Source of the DNA: a virus
Length of the DNA stretch: 22,197 nucleotides
Reading direction: 5' to 3' (one strand)
IMG/VR virus record: IMGVR_UViG_3300044984_000203
Span: 1 to 22,197 of that record
Position numbers and translations under genes: made by a program. Shown here piece after piece: positions 7,997-16,862 of this stretch (positions are counted from its first letter, which is position 1; each line of letters begins with the position of its first letter). The notes under the pieces are model-generated. The model did no database searches. It was not told the DNA's origin and saw only the letters and a list, made by a program, of their open reading frames with translations.

Positions 7997-8271
7997 TGGC
8001 AACAGGAGTAGAAGGTAGCACATTTGCTGACGAATTAAATCGTCTTGCAAACGGTGGAACATATCCAACACCAGATGCGTACCAATCTGAGCAAGGTGCA
8101 GCAAATAATTATGCTGACACTAGTGGCTTAGGCATTATAGCAGCATTAAATATTAAAGCCGACACAAACCGTCAGCCTAATAATTACAAGATGATGAACG
8201 CTATCTGTAACGAATTAGCAGGTACTACTGGACTATCAGCCGTTGTTGCACTAAGGAGCATAAACCTATGA
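7996..8271 (+). CDS. Small protein before the connector gene, 91 aa
   Basis: Three in-frame ATGs are possible (7972, 7990, 7996). I choose 7996 because it gives the TAATG overlap used throughout this block, has AAGGTG upstream at 7982-7987, and yields the natural N-terminus MATGVEGSTFADELNRLANG. The protein is rich in Ala, Asn and Gly, likely helical, with no catalytic motif. It overlaps the next gene by four bases (ATGA), so the two are likely made in fixed ratio. A head-completion or neck role is suggested by position only. Confidence 0.6.
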   Translation: MATGVEGSTFADELNRLANGGTYPTPDAYQSEQGAANNYADTSGLGIIAALNIKADTNRQPNNYKMMNAICNELAGTTGLSAVVALRSINL

Positions 8272-9185
8272 CAACTCTAGCACAGATGATTGATGAAGTC
8301 CTTATTAACCTTTCAGGTTATACGTACCAACAGGACCGTTCAACATACTTAAAGACCGCAGTTACTACACTGACATCTCCAAGTACATCACCTACTATCC
8401 TATCTCTTGGAGATACAAGTAACGTAGGTAAAGGTGTTCTTGAGATTGATGAAGAACTAATGTGGGTCGATTCATTCGACCGTGTTGGTAATACAGCAAC
8501 CGTCTCACCATATGGACGTGGCTACTTAGGAACAGGCGCTGCTACACATGCTGCTGATGCGAAGGTTACTATCTCACCTATCTTCCCACGGTATGTAATT
8601 AAGAAGGCAATCAATGACACTATCCGAGCAATGGGTGCAAGCCTATTGTCTGTCAAGCAGACTACTTTCACATTCAATGCAGCAATTAACACTTATGAGT
8701 TTGAAAACCTAAACATTGAAAACATCCTAACTATGTCATGGCAGGATACAGGTCCTTCTAAGGAATGGATTCGTATTCGTCGCTGGGACTTTGACCCATT
8801 TGCAGATGTAACTACTTGGGGTGCTAACTCACAGACTGTATCTATCTATGACTGGATTACTCCAGGACGTACGGTAAAGGTGATGTATGCTACACCACCT
8901 ACTGCTATGGAAAATGGTACAGATGTGTTTACAACAGTAACAGGTTATCCTGAATCAGCGCGAGACATTGCAATCTTAGGTGCATCATATAGATTATTGG
9001 CTTACCTTGACCCAGCACGTGCAGGCCAAATTAGCCCACAGGCGGACGAAACAGATGGCAAGCGCCCATACGGTGCAAGCGCATCAGCAACAAAGCAACT
9101 CTTTGCTCTATATTCACAACGCATGAACGAAGAAGTCAGTACCCAGCAAAACCAATATCCGCCACGAATTCATTATACTCGATAG
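8268..9185 (+). CDS. Putative head-tail connector / neck protein, 305 aa
   Basis: AAGGAG at 8253-8258 lies nine bases before the ATG. The N-terminal 25 residues are helical. Residues about 40-105 form a beta module: ...VLEIDEELMWVDSF..., then YGRGYLGTGAATHAADAKVTISP. This kind of module recurs in phage neck and tail proteins and has a related version at the N-terminus of the fibre encoded next. After IFPRYVIKKAIND comes a second beta-rich region, then a helix with YPESARDIAILGASYRLLAYLDPAR (about 226-250). That last pattern is common in adaptor-like proteins joining portal and tail. The position between capsid and tail fibre fits an adaptor or tail-tube component. The exact class is uncertain. 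Confidence 0.6.
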   Translation: MTTLAQMIDEVLINLSGYTYQQDRSTYLKTAVTTLTSPSTSPTILSLGDTSNVGKGVLEIDEELMWVDSFDRVGNTATVSPYGRGYLGTGAATHAADAKVTISPIFPRYVIKKAINDTIRAMGASLLSVKQTTFTFNAAINTYEFENLNIENILTMSWQDTGPSKEWIRIRRWDFDPFADVTTWGANSQTVSIYDWITPGRTVKVMYATPPTAMENGTDVFTTVTGYPESARDIAILGASYRLLAYLDPARAGQISPQADETDGKRPYGASASATKQLFALYSQRMNEEVSTQQNQYPPRIHYTR

Positions 9186-9193
9186 GAATATAA

Positions 9194-11521
9194 ATGACAA
9201 CACGCAATTACTCCTCTCGCTCACAGCAGACAACACTAACTAGTGCCGTTACTGCTGGTGCATCAACGATAGTTGTCCAGTCTGGTACCGCCCTTATGGG
9301 TGGCCAGTCAATTCCTGCTGGTACAACCTTTACGGTTGTTATCGACCCAGATACAGCACTTGAAGAAATTGTAGATGCCACCGCGATATCGACCAATACT
9401 CTTACAATTACCCGTGCTATTGATGCGTCATCAGCACAGGCTCACTCTGCTGGCGCAGTAGTTCGTCACATGGCTATTGGTCGCGACTACCGCGAAGCCA
9501 ATACTCATATTGAGGCTTCTACAGGTGTTCACGGCATTTCTAACTCATCTTCTATAGTCGGAACAATAGATACACAGACCCTGACTAACAAGACCCTTAC
9601 AAGCCCTACAATCACTAACCCAAGTATCTCAGGTGCTGGAGTAGATGCTAGCATCGTCTTTGAGGGTGCGACTGCTGATGCTTATGAAACCACACTAACT
9701 GTAACTGACCCTACGCAAGATAATACAATCACAATGCCTAATACAACAGGCACGGTGGTTATTGCTACAGCAGTACAGACTCTTACAAACAAGACGCTAG
9801 GTGGGGACCTTAACGCTGGTGGATATACTGTTACCAATCTAGCAACTCCTGTTAATGCATCAGATGCAGTACGTAAAGATTTTGCAGATGCTCAAGTTGC
9901 AGCAGCAGCCACAAGCGCTACATCGGCAGCAACATCAGCCACGTCAGCAGCAGCATCTGCTACAACCGCAGCAAACTCAGTAGCAACAATTGCGGGATAC
10001 GCAACATCTTCTGCCAATAGCGCCACAGCAGCAGCAACCTCCGCTACTAGTGCAGCAACATCTGCTACATCGGCTGCTACTTCTGCTGGAAGTGCAGAAA
10101 CTTCTGCAATTGCATCAGCAGCATCAGCGTCAACATCAGCAAGTTCAGCAACAGCAGCGGCTACTTCTGCAACATCTGCAGCATCTTCTGCCACAGCAGC
10201 AGCAACTAGTGCAACTAGCGCAGCAGCAAGTGCTACCGCTGCAGCAACATCTGCTTCATCTGCTTCTACAAGCGCAGCATCTGCATTAACCTCTGCAAAC
10301 TCAGCATCAACATCTGCAGCCTCCGCTGCGACGTCAGCAACTAATGCTGCAACAAGTGCATCGTCTGCATCAACTAGTGCAAGTTCTGCTCTAACCTCAG
10401 CGACAAGCGCTGCTACATCTTATGATGACTTTGATGACCGTTACCTTGGTAGCAAGTCATCTGCTCCTACATTGGATAATGATGGTGGAACGCTTATTGT
10501 TGGTTCTATATACTGGAACTCAACATTAAACAATATGTATGTATGGTCGGGAAGCGCTTGGGTTCAAATTGCCACAACTAGTGTTTACGCAGCGCCAACT
10601 CTTGGTAGTACACTTATTACATCTGCTACGACAGTAAGCACTATTGTAGGCTTAACTCTTGATGGTGGTTTAACAACTGCTGACCCAACAGTAAACCTTG
10701 GTATTGCTAATAAGCAATATGTTGACAACGCGATTGCAGGACTGCACTGGAAATCAGCAGTCAATCTTCGCGCTAATTCCAATGTTGCCTTAACTGGTAC
10801 TGCTGGAACTTTGGTAATTGATGGACACGATGTTTTGGTAGCGGCTGATTCTGGTTACAGAATTCTTCTTAATGGTCAGACCACGGCATCTGAAAATGGT
10901 ATCTATGCCTACTCAGATAATGGAAGCACATATACATTGGCTCGTTCAACTGATGCCGATACTTATCAAGAACTTGATGGCGCAGCCGTGTATGTGCTTG
11001 AAGGTACATCATATGAAGGTACAGCATGGGTTCAGACAGAATACACGCTAACTAGTTTTTCAGGTCAGTCATGGAATCAGTTTGGTGCGTCAACAACATA
11101 CTCTGCTGGCACTGGGCTAACGTTAACTAGTACAACTTTTGCAATTGATTCAACAGTTGCAACTCTTACTGGAGCCCAAACACTTACCAACAAAACCTTA
11201 ACTGGTCCAGTTGTAAATTTAACTGCAAATGGACAGGCTGCTTCCTACACACTAGTGTTGACTGACAATGGAAAGTTAGTTGAAATATCTAACGGCTCTG
11301 CTAACAATCTAACAGTTCCTCTTGATTCATCAGTAGCCTTTCCAGTTGGAGCACAAATTAATATTCTCCAAACTGGAGCAGGTCAGACAACTGTAGTAGC
11401 AACAGGTGGTGTAACCATCAACGCTAGTCCAGGATTAAAACTAAGAGGACAGTGGTCAGCAGCAACGCTGATTAAGCGTGCAACAGATACTTGGGTTCTT
11501 GTCGGCGATTTGAGCGCATAA
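9194..11521 (+). CDS. Tail fibre protein with Ser/Ala heptad shaft, 775 aa
   Basis: Residues 1-100 are a beta module resembling part of the upstream connector, and probably anchor the fibre to the tail. QTLTNKTL occurs three times (near 130, 195 and in the C-terminal third), a motif I associate with trimeric phage fibres. Residues 241-408 are 24 uninterrupted Ser/Ala/Thr heptads, a likely coiled-coil shaft. Then DDFDDRYLG and a beta domain (about 410-450), a second one with WKSAVNLRA and GHDVLVAADSGYRILLNGQ (about 515-630), and a C-terminal beta domain (about 680-775) complete it. Receptor contact is most likely C-terminal. No chaperone gene is seen next to it; the following gene is an adhesin-like protein. 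Confidence 0.8.
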   Translation: MTTRNYSSRSQQTTLTSAVTAGASTIVVQSGTALMGGQSIPAGTTFTVVIDPDTALEEIVDATAISTNTLTITRAIDASSAQAHSAGAVVRHMAIGRDYREANTHIEASTGVHGISNSSSIVGTIDTQTLTNKTLTSPTITNPSISGAGVDASIVFEGATADAYETTLTVTDPTQDNTITMPNTTGTVVIATAVQTLTNKTLGGDLNAGGYTVTNLATPVNASDAVRKDFADAQVAAAATSATSAATSATSAAASATTAANSVATIAGYATSSANSATAAATSATSAATSATSAATSAGSAETSAIASAASASTSASSATAAATSATSAASSATAAATSATSAAASATAAATSASSASTSAASALTSANSASTSAASAATSATNAATSASSASTSASSALTSATSAATSYDDFDDRYLGSKSSAPTLDNDGGTLIVGSIYWNSTLNNMYVWSGSAWVQIATTSVYAAPTLGSTLITSATTVSTIVGLTLDGGLTTADPTVNLGIANKQYVDNAIAGLHWKSAVNLRANSNVALTGTAGTLVIDGHDVLVAADSGYRILLNGQTTASENGIYAYSDNGSTYTLARSTDADTYQELDGAAVYVLEGTSYEGTAWVQTEYTLTSFSGQSWNQFGASTTYSAGTGLTLTSTTFAIDSTVATLTGAQTLTNKTLTGPVVNLTANGQAASYTLVLTDNGKLVEISNGSANNLTVPLDSSVAFPVGAQINILQTGAGQTTVVATGGVTINASPGLKLRGQWSAATLIKRATDTWVLVGDLSA
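9914..10417 (+). repeat. 24 tandem degenerate 21-bp repeats coding Ser/Ala heptads
   Basis: In frame with the tail fibre, the DNA repeats every 21 bases and codes 24 heptads of the form S-A-x-S/A-A-x-x. Ala falls at positions 2 and 5 in most units (exceptions include SVATIAG and YATSSAN). Codons differ among GCA, GCT, TCA, TCT, AGC and AGT, so DNA identity is only partial while protein phase is perfect. Confidence 0.85.
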
Positions 11522-12966
11522 TGCCGATACTAGGAATTATGGCATCTGCCGAAAAGAATGTACCTAATGCGCCAACCATTGGCACAGCAACAGATGTAGG
11601 TACTTCACGTGCCTATAACAATGGTGCTGCGACCGTAACATTTACTGCGCCATCATTTGATGGTAAGTTACCTATTACTTCTTACACAGTTACATCAAGC
11701 CCTGGTGGATTTACAGCCTCTGGCGCATCTTCACCATTGACAGTAACAGGATTACAGTCGTCTACTTCATATACATTTACTGTAACTGCAACTAATGCTA
11801 TTGGCACAAGTGCTGCATCTAGCGCAACTGCAAGCATTACTGCAACTACAGTTCCTCAGGCTCCTACTATTGGTACTGCTACTGCTGGTAATGCATCTGC
11901 AACTGTTACTTATACAGCGGGTGCAACAGGTGGCAAGGCAGTATCTGCCTATACAGCAACAGCATCTCCTGGTGGAGCAACAGGAACAGGTGCAAGCCCA
12001 ATTACAGTTTCAGGATTGTCTAATGGAACTGCTTATACATTCACAGTTACAGCAACTAATGCTAATGGAACTTCAACAGCATCTGCTGCATCTAACTCTG
12101 TAACTCCTGTCAACCCTGTTCAAAGCGTGTTCTATCAAGTATCTGCTGGCGGTGGAGGCGGTGGTGCTTCTCGTCACAACGATGGATACTATGGTGCAGT
12201 TTACGCAGGTTCAGGTGGCGGTGGTGGCGGTGTTACCACTGGCACTGTAAATTTCTCACAAGGTTCTAGTTATACTATTACCGTCGGTGGAGGCGGGGGT
12301 GTACACGCAAATGGTTCTAACAGTTCTATTTCTGGACCAAGCGTTAGTGTTTCTCGCCTTGGTGGTGGTGGTGGTGGTGGTAGCGGTAGTACAAGCACTT
12401 CTGGACTTGAAGGATTAAATGGTGCGTGTGGTGGTGGAGGTTTTCCTACTGCAGGTACAGGTTCACAAGGACAAAATGGCGCTACTAATGCGTCAGCAAT
12501 ACTCACCAACGGTGGCGGTGGAGTTACTGACCCAGGTCAAACATACGGTTTGAACTTTGGTAGAGGTGGCTACGGCGGTTTTGGTGTTTCTAGTATTGAT
12601 GGTCAAGGTCTCTACTCAGGCGGCGGTGGCGGTGGCGGAGCCTGTAATAGCGATGGACCAGGACAAGGCAATGGTATACCAGCAAACGCTGGTGGCTATG
12701 GTGGAGCCTGGCCCGATGGAGTTGGGCAGGCTGGCAATGCTGGTCAAGGTACAGGTGGTGGCTCTGGTGCTAGATATGTTCCATCTAATTATGCTGCTGC
12801 AACAACAAATGGCGGTAATGGTGGTAGCGGCAATGTCTACATAAGAGTACCTGTTGCCGTAAGCGCAGTAGCAACAACTGGCTCACCTTCTGTATATACA
12901 GGATTTATAGATGGAGTTAATTATAGATTTTATCGTTACTTTGGAAGCGGGAGTATTACATTCTAA
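11521..12966 (+). CDS. Adhesin-like virion protein: two Fn3 domains plus polyglycine region, 481 aa
   Basis: The start chosen is the ATG at 11521, which overlaps the fibre stop as TAATG; an upstream in-frame ATG at 11491 lies inside the fibre gene. Residues 15-109 and 112-198 are two fibronectin type III domains, each with PxAPTIGTAT, a middle ITSYTVT/VSAYTAT strand and a SYTFTVTATN or AYTFTVTATN strand. Residues about 209-445 are glycine-rich, with runs of five to eight Gly and beta-like pieces such as SSYTITVGGGGG, like domains predicted to form packed polyglycine helices in phage adhesins. The C-terminus (about 445-481) is aromatic and ends in GSGSITF. A role as a host-range-determining tip protein is inferred from composition and position. 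Confidence 0.75.
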   Translation: MPILGIMASAEKNVPNAPTIGTATDVGTSRAYNNGAATVTFTAPSFDGKLPITSYTVTSSPGGFTASGASSPLTVTGLQSSTSYTFTVTATNAIGTSAASSATASITATTVPQAPTIGTATAGNASATVTYTAGATGGKAVSAYTATASPGGATGTGASPITVSGLSNGTAYTFTVTATNANGTSTASAASNSVTPVNPVQSVFYQVSAGGGGGGASRHNDGYYGAVYAGSGGGGGGVTTGTVNFSQGSSYTITVGGGGGVHANGSNSSISGPSVSVSRLGGGGGGGSGSTSTSGLEGLNGACGGGGFPTAGTGSQGQNGATNASAILTNGGGGVTDPGQTYGLNFGRGGYGGFGVSSIDGQGLYSGGGGGGGACNSDGPGQGNGIPANAGGYGGAWPDGVGQAGNAGQGTGGGSGARYVPSNYAAATTNGGNGGSGNVYIRVPVAVSAVATTGSPSVYTGFIDGVNYRFYRYFGSGSITF

Positions 12967-13790
12967 TGGCACACTTTGCAGAACTAGATGAGACTAATAT
13001 GGTTAAGCAAGTAATTGTTGTAGATAACAATGAGTTGCTTGATGAAAATGGAAACGAATCTGAACAAAAAGGCATTGACTTTTGCGTCAACCTTTTAGGT
13101 GGTACTTGGGTTCAAACATCCTATAACAAAAACTTTCGGGTTAACTACGCAATAAAAGGAATGATTTATGACCCAACCCTTAATGGATTTATGTATAAAA
13201 AACCATTAAATGGTGAGTGGCAATTAAACCAATCAACTTTAGATTGGGAAGAAATTGACCGTGAGTATCCAAGAAATTGGTTTTATAATATGGGAGCAAA
13301 AGAATTCTTTGATAGAAATATGACTGAATTTATTGACAAGCCAAATCTAAAGTTTCTAGAAATTGGCTCCTGGGTTGGCACAAGCGCCATTGAACAAGTA
13401 AAGAACTTTTTAACTGGCGAAAACTCTACAATAACCTGTGTTGATATTTGGGATATTCCAAAAGTAGAACAATACTTTGATGAGCGAACAGCGCCTTATG
13501 CTGACAAAATCATAAAAGTAAAAAGCGATAGCAAGGTTTGGCTGGAGAACAACCAAGACCAACTGTTTGATTTTATCTACGTTGACTGTTACTACTCTGC
13601 AGAAGCCATTGAATCAGATACAAGATTATCCTGGCCTCTGCTCAAGGTAGGTGGGGTTATGGCATTAGACGATGTCTTGTTCAATGAAGAATCAAACGCA
13701 GCACACAGAGTTTTTCTTGAAAGCATTAAAGATAAGTCAATTATTATTGAAGATGGTTATCAAGTTTGGGTAAGAAAACTAGAACAATAA
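12966..13790 (+). CDS. Fusion: virion-type N-terminal module + class I SAM-dependent methyltransferase, 274 aa
   Basis: It starts on TAATG after the adhesin gene. Residues 1-97 match a small module I know as a stand-alone protein in aquatic phages: MAHFAELDETNMVKQVIVVD at the start, GGTWVQTSYNKNFRVNYA in the middle and a W-x-LN-x-STLDWE end. Residues about 128-240 are a Rossmann-type methyltransferase: FLEIGSWVGTSA (130-141, the SAM glycine loop), acidic CVDIWD (158-163) and FDFIYVDCYYSAEA (201-214), then LKVGGVMALDD (226-236). The fold resembles the Methyltransf_24 / O-methyltransferase group. The target is unknown; glycans or tail proteins are possible given the glycosyltransferase next door. 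The segment between adhesin and promoter suggests it belongs to the tail module. Confidence 0.75.
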   Translation: MAHFAELDETNMVKQVIVVDNNELLDENGNESEQKGIDFCVNLLGGTWVQTSYNKNFRVNYAIKGMIYDPTLNGFMYKKPLNGEWQLNQSTLDWEEIDREYPRNWFYNMGAKEFFDRNMTEFIDKPNLKFLEIGSWVGTSAIEQVKNFLTGENSTITCVDIWDIPKVEQYFDERTAPYADKIIKVKSDSKVWLENNQDQLFDFIYVDCYYSAEAIESDTRLSWPLLKVGGVMALDDVLFNEESNAAHRVFLESIKDKSIIIEDGYQVWVRKLEQ

Positions 13791-13810
13791 TCAATGCAGA
13801 ATAGCAATAC

Positions 13811-13839
13811 TTGACAAATAAGCAAGTATATGCTATATT
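13811..13839 (+). promoter_or_regulatory. Sigma70-type extended -10 promoter inside the late region
   Basis: TTGACA (13811-13816), a 17-bp spacer and TATATT (13834-13839), with TGC directly before the -10 (an extended -10 element). The start site should fall near 13846, giving a leader of about 32 nt before the ATG at 13878. It lies in one of the few true intergenic gaps of the late region (13791-13877). Confidence 0.8.
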
Positions 13840-13877
13840 GCAAGTAGGCTAATACTGCCTTAAACATAGGGGACACA

Positions 13878-14603
13878 ATGGCTAAAATCAATAAAGGAAC
13901 GCTAGCCTTAGGCTGGTGTGACAACGGCAACACTGATGGTAAGTTCACAGAAGGTATTGTTAGCGTAGCATTACAGTGCGCAAACAATGGTATCGAACTA
14001 ACCCACAGCATGCGAGTACAGGGCAACCAGATTGGCAGACAACGCCAGGTTCTGTTTGACTACTGGGCTGACCAAGTTAAGACAGACTGGCTACTATGGA
14101 TTGACTCAGATATTGTAGTCAACATGGAAGTAGTTGCTAAACTATGGGATGCTGCTGATAAGATTGGCAAGCCAGTCGTTAGCGGTACTTACTTCATCTC
14201 TAAGGAGACCGAGGGTACATTGGCTAAGCCATACCCAGCATTGTTCTTTGATGTAGATGAGCACACTATCCAGCATGTACACCCACTACCACCTGATGAA
14301 CTTATCAAGGTAGATAGTGCAGGCTTTGGCTTTGTGCTTATGCACAAGTCAATTATTGCTACTATGCGTGAGAAGTTCCCAGACCAATCAATGTTTGCGG
14401 AGCAAGAAGCAATTGGTGATAAGTATGTAGGTGAAGACATTGTCTTCTTCCGTAAGATGCAAGAAGCAGGCATACCGCTATACGCACACACTGGTGCATT
14501 AGTAAAGCATATCAAGCGATTCTCGCTAGATGTTGGGTACTATGATATGTACTGGACACTAGATATGATTAAAAACAAAGCAAAAGAAAAACAACAAAAC
14601 TAA
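13878..14603 (+). CDS. Glycosyltransferase-like protein (GT-A type), 241 aa
   Basis: TAGGGGACACA precedes the ATG. The protein has the layout of small phage GT-A enzymes: an N-terminal Rossmann half with NQIGRQRQVLFDYW (50-63), the WIDSDIVV strand with a DxD-type metal and nucleotide-sugar site at Asp76 and Asp78, an aromatic acceptor region (118-150) and GEDIVFFRKMQEAGIPLYAH (185-204), followed by a conserved-type His near 211. It has no membrane segment. It is the first gene of the unit driven by the promoter at 13811. It likely adds sugar to a virion protein, host wall glycan or modified base. Donor and target cannot be read from the sequence. Confidence 0.7.
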   Translation: MAKINKGTLALGWCDNGNTDGKFTEGIVSVALQCANNGIELTHSMRVQGNQIGRQRQVLFDYWADQVKTDWLLWIDSDIVVNMEVVAKLWDAADKIGKPVVSGTYFISKETEGTLAKPYPALFFDVDEHTIQHVHPLPPDELIKVDSAGFGFVLMHKSIIATMREKFPDQSMFAEQEAIGDKYVGEDIVFFRKMQEAGIPLYAHTGALVKHIKRFSLDVGYYDMYWTLDMIKNKAKEKQQN

Positions 14604-14612
14604 GGAGTCTAC

Positions 14613-16862
14613 GTGGCTGGTCGTGATATTACCGAAGGTCGTGCAACGCGGTCCATTGCTGTTGACGTAGGTGTAGTTTCTACAACTGCTATCTGGCAGA
14701 ACACTGATGTAGCATATGATGTTGCAGTAGGTGGAATGCCGTTTATTTATGCAATTAGTGATGCACGTCCTTATATCCGACAGACTGCACCTTTCAAGAA
14801 GGAACAGTTTGATAACCAGACAGAACCAGGTGAGCAATCACTTACTGGTTGGTGGATTCGTAGTCAGCAATCTTTTCATGGCGGAGATGGTATAACCTTT
14901 TACGACCCAGCAAATGCTACATCTAATTCACCTGACCACTATCGCTTTGCCGACAGCAAGGGCGTAGATGTATGGACACAGGGTGAAGTAACGCTACTCA
15001 ATGATGTAACTAACACACATCAAACTACTGGTTCAGTGGTGGGTACAGACCATCAACACCCTAACCAACACGCCCGTTCTATTCAATGGTCTGGAGTTAA
15101 TGGTGTACTACTACATGATGAGTTTGATGTAGATAAAATCTATCCAGCAATTACAGTATCGATTAGCAATAAGGCTTTGACATCTAACGTAGCCACTCTT
15201 ACAACATCTGCAGCACACGGGCTTACAGTCGGCATGACTATTACAATTACAGGTGTAGATGCAACATTTAATGGTGATTATCGTATTACAACTGTGCCTA
15301 CAACAACTACTTTTACCTATGCTAAAGTTGCTTCTAATGTAAGTTCAACTGCAGTATCACCAGTTGGTACTGGTATAACAAACCCAGTAATTCACTACAT
15401 TGATTACATTTCAGGTACTGATAAAAAAGTATTTGCTATCTGTGATGACGGGGTTAATGCTTACTGGATAACAAACAAAACGGTAGGTGGAAATCAACGC
15501 CTTACTATGTTTAAGAAGCCATTAAGTGGTGACTCAACTACTGGTTCATCTAATCCCTCTGCATCTGGTGACGTTACTCAAATGTTCCAAAGTGGTAACA
15601 TTGAAATTCAGTACGCAACTATGGAGTTTGTAAAAGACCGTATTATTCTTTGCGTAAACAATGCTGTTTATGAGTTAACTACCGCTGATACATCATTACC
15701 AACAGCAACATTTACTAACACCAATACCAACTATCATTACACATCAGTTGCTGCATCTGGTCCTGCCATTTACACAGCGGGTCACTCAGGCATCTATTCA
15801 ACTATTCAGAAGTATACACTTACAGCCGCTGGTGCTTTGCCAACATTAACATCTGCTGTTGTTGCAGCAGAACTTCCAGCGGGTGAGATAGTAGAAAAGA
15901 TATATTACTACTTAGGTTATATGATGATTGGAACTAACAAGGGTGTACGCGCTGCTGTAGTTTCAGACCAAGATGGCTCAATCAATTATGGTCCACTTAT
16001 TCTAGAAACATCACAGCCAGTCTACGACTTTGCTGGCAGAGATAGATTCGTATGGGCTACAACAGGAGTTGGCACATTAGATGGTGGACTTACTCGTATA
16101 GACCTTGGTCTAGAGATATCACCGCTACGTTTTGCTTATGCAAATGACGTGTATATATCACAAACTACTGAACATTATACAACAGCGTGTGCATTCCTTG
16201 GTGTAACCAATCGCATTGCATTTACAACTGCTTTCGAAGTAACTGATGGAGCAATCTACCTTGAGTCAACAGACTTAATATCGACTGGATACCTACAAAC
16301 TGGCTACATCCGATACAATACATTAGAGCCTAAAAACTTTAAACGTCTTGTTGCACGTGGTGATTTTACTAAGGGGTCTATGACCCTTGAAACAGTTACC
16401 GCTGATGGCACTGAGTACGATGTTGTCTCATATGATTCATCTGTACCTCCAGTAGAAGTAACCACATCTAACCCACAGGAAGCACAGGAGTACTTGGCTT
16501 ACAAGTTTATCCTATACCGTGATGGTGATGATGCTACTAAGGGACCAATCATGAAGGGCTACCAAGCGAAGGCAACTATCGCTACGCCTAGACAACGAGT
16601 AATGAAATTCCCAGTCTATTGTTATGATGTCGAGACAGACAGATACAACGTACAGACAGGGTATGAGGGACGAGCGTTCGATAGAATTGGCCAACTAGAA
16701 TCCGTTGAACAAAACGGTGACGTTGTAACTTGGCAAGACTTAACCACAGGTGAGTCACGTCAAGTGGTCATTGAACAAGTCTCCTTCACCCGCCTCACAC
16801 CTCCAGACCGTGGCTTTACTGGTTATGGTGGTGTCATTGATATCACGATTAGGACTGTGTAA
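14613..16862 (+). CDS. Tail protein, 749 aa (actinophage minor-tail / tail-tube type)
   Basis: It starts with GTG; AAGGAG (14602-14607) overlaps the upstream stop and lies five bases away. The N-terminal 170 residues include ARPYIRQTAPFKKEQFD (51-67), TEPGEQSLTGWWIRSQ (70-85) and SFHGGDGITFYDP, a motif series I associate with minor tail proteins of actinobacterial phages. Residues about 181-252 are an inserted beta module (NVATLTTSAAHGLTVGMTI, then ITGVDATFNGDYRI), a recurrent add-on in virion proteins. The rest is beta-rich with blade-like repeats (VFAICDDGVNAYWI, ILCVNNAVYEL, MMIGTNKGVRA), possibly a propeller, and a C-terminal beta domain from about 560. In a short-tailed phage it could be the nozzle or tail-tubular protein. 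Confidence 0.7.
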   Translation: MAGRDITEGRATRSIAVDVGVVSTTAIWQNTDVAYDVAVGGMPFIYAISDARPYIRQTAPFKKEQFDNQTEPGEQSLTGWWIRSQQSFHGGDGITFYDPANATSNSPDHYRFADSKGVDVWTQGEVTLLNDVTNTHQTTGSVVGTDHQHPNQHARSIQWSGVNGVLLHDEFDVDKIYPAITVSISNKALTSNVATLTTSAAHGLTVGMTITITGVDATFNGDYRITTVPTTTTFTYAKVASNVSSTAVSPVGTGITNPVIHYIDYISGTDKKVFAICDDGVNAYWITNKTVGGNQRLTMFKKPLSGDSTTGSSNPSASGDVTQMFQSGNIEIQYATMEFVKDRIILCVNNAVYELTTADTSLPTATFTNTNTNYHYTSVAASGPAIYTAGHSGIYSTIQKYTLTAAGALPTLTSAVVAAELPAGEIVEKIYYYLGYMMIGTNKGVRAAVVSDQDGSINYGPLILETSQPVYDFAGRDRFVWATTGVGTLDGGLTRIDLGLEISPLRFAYANDVYISQTTEHYTTACAFLGVTNRIAFTTAFEVTDGAIYLESTDLISTGYLQTGYIRYNTLEPKNFKRLVARGDFTKGSMTLETVTADGTEYDVVSYDSSVPPVEVTTSNPQEAQEYLAYKFILYRDGDDATKGPIMKGYQAKATIATPRQRVMKFPVYCYDVETDRYNVQTGYEGRAFDRIGQLESVEQNGDVVTWQDLTTGESRQVVIEQVSFTRLTPPDRGFTGYGGVIDITIRTV
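15153..15368 (+). other. Inserted beta module within the tail protein
   Basis: Residues about 181-252 contain AHGLTVGMTITITGVDATFN and FTYAKVAS, separated from the flanking tail sequence by Ser/Thr-rich linkers. This is a widespread exchangeable unit in phage virion proteins, to my knowledge, and often varies between close relatives. Confidence 0.5.

Noticed and set aside
9892-10289. Ala/Val-rich (-) and Gln/Leu-rich (+) open frames across the fibre repeat
   Set aside because: They are shadows of the Ser/Ala heptad codons in other frames, with no start signals.
9914-10417. CRISPR-like or satellite repeat
   Set aside because: The repeats are coding, degenerate, 21 bp long and without spacers.
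11795-12844. Leu/Gln- and Val-rich open frames overlapping the Fn3/polyglycine gene
   Set aside because: Low-complexity products caused by repeated codons of the real gene; no ribosome site.
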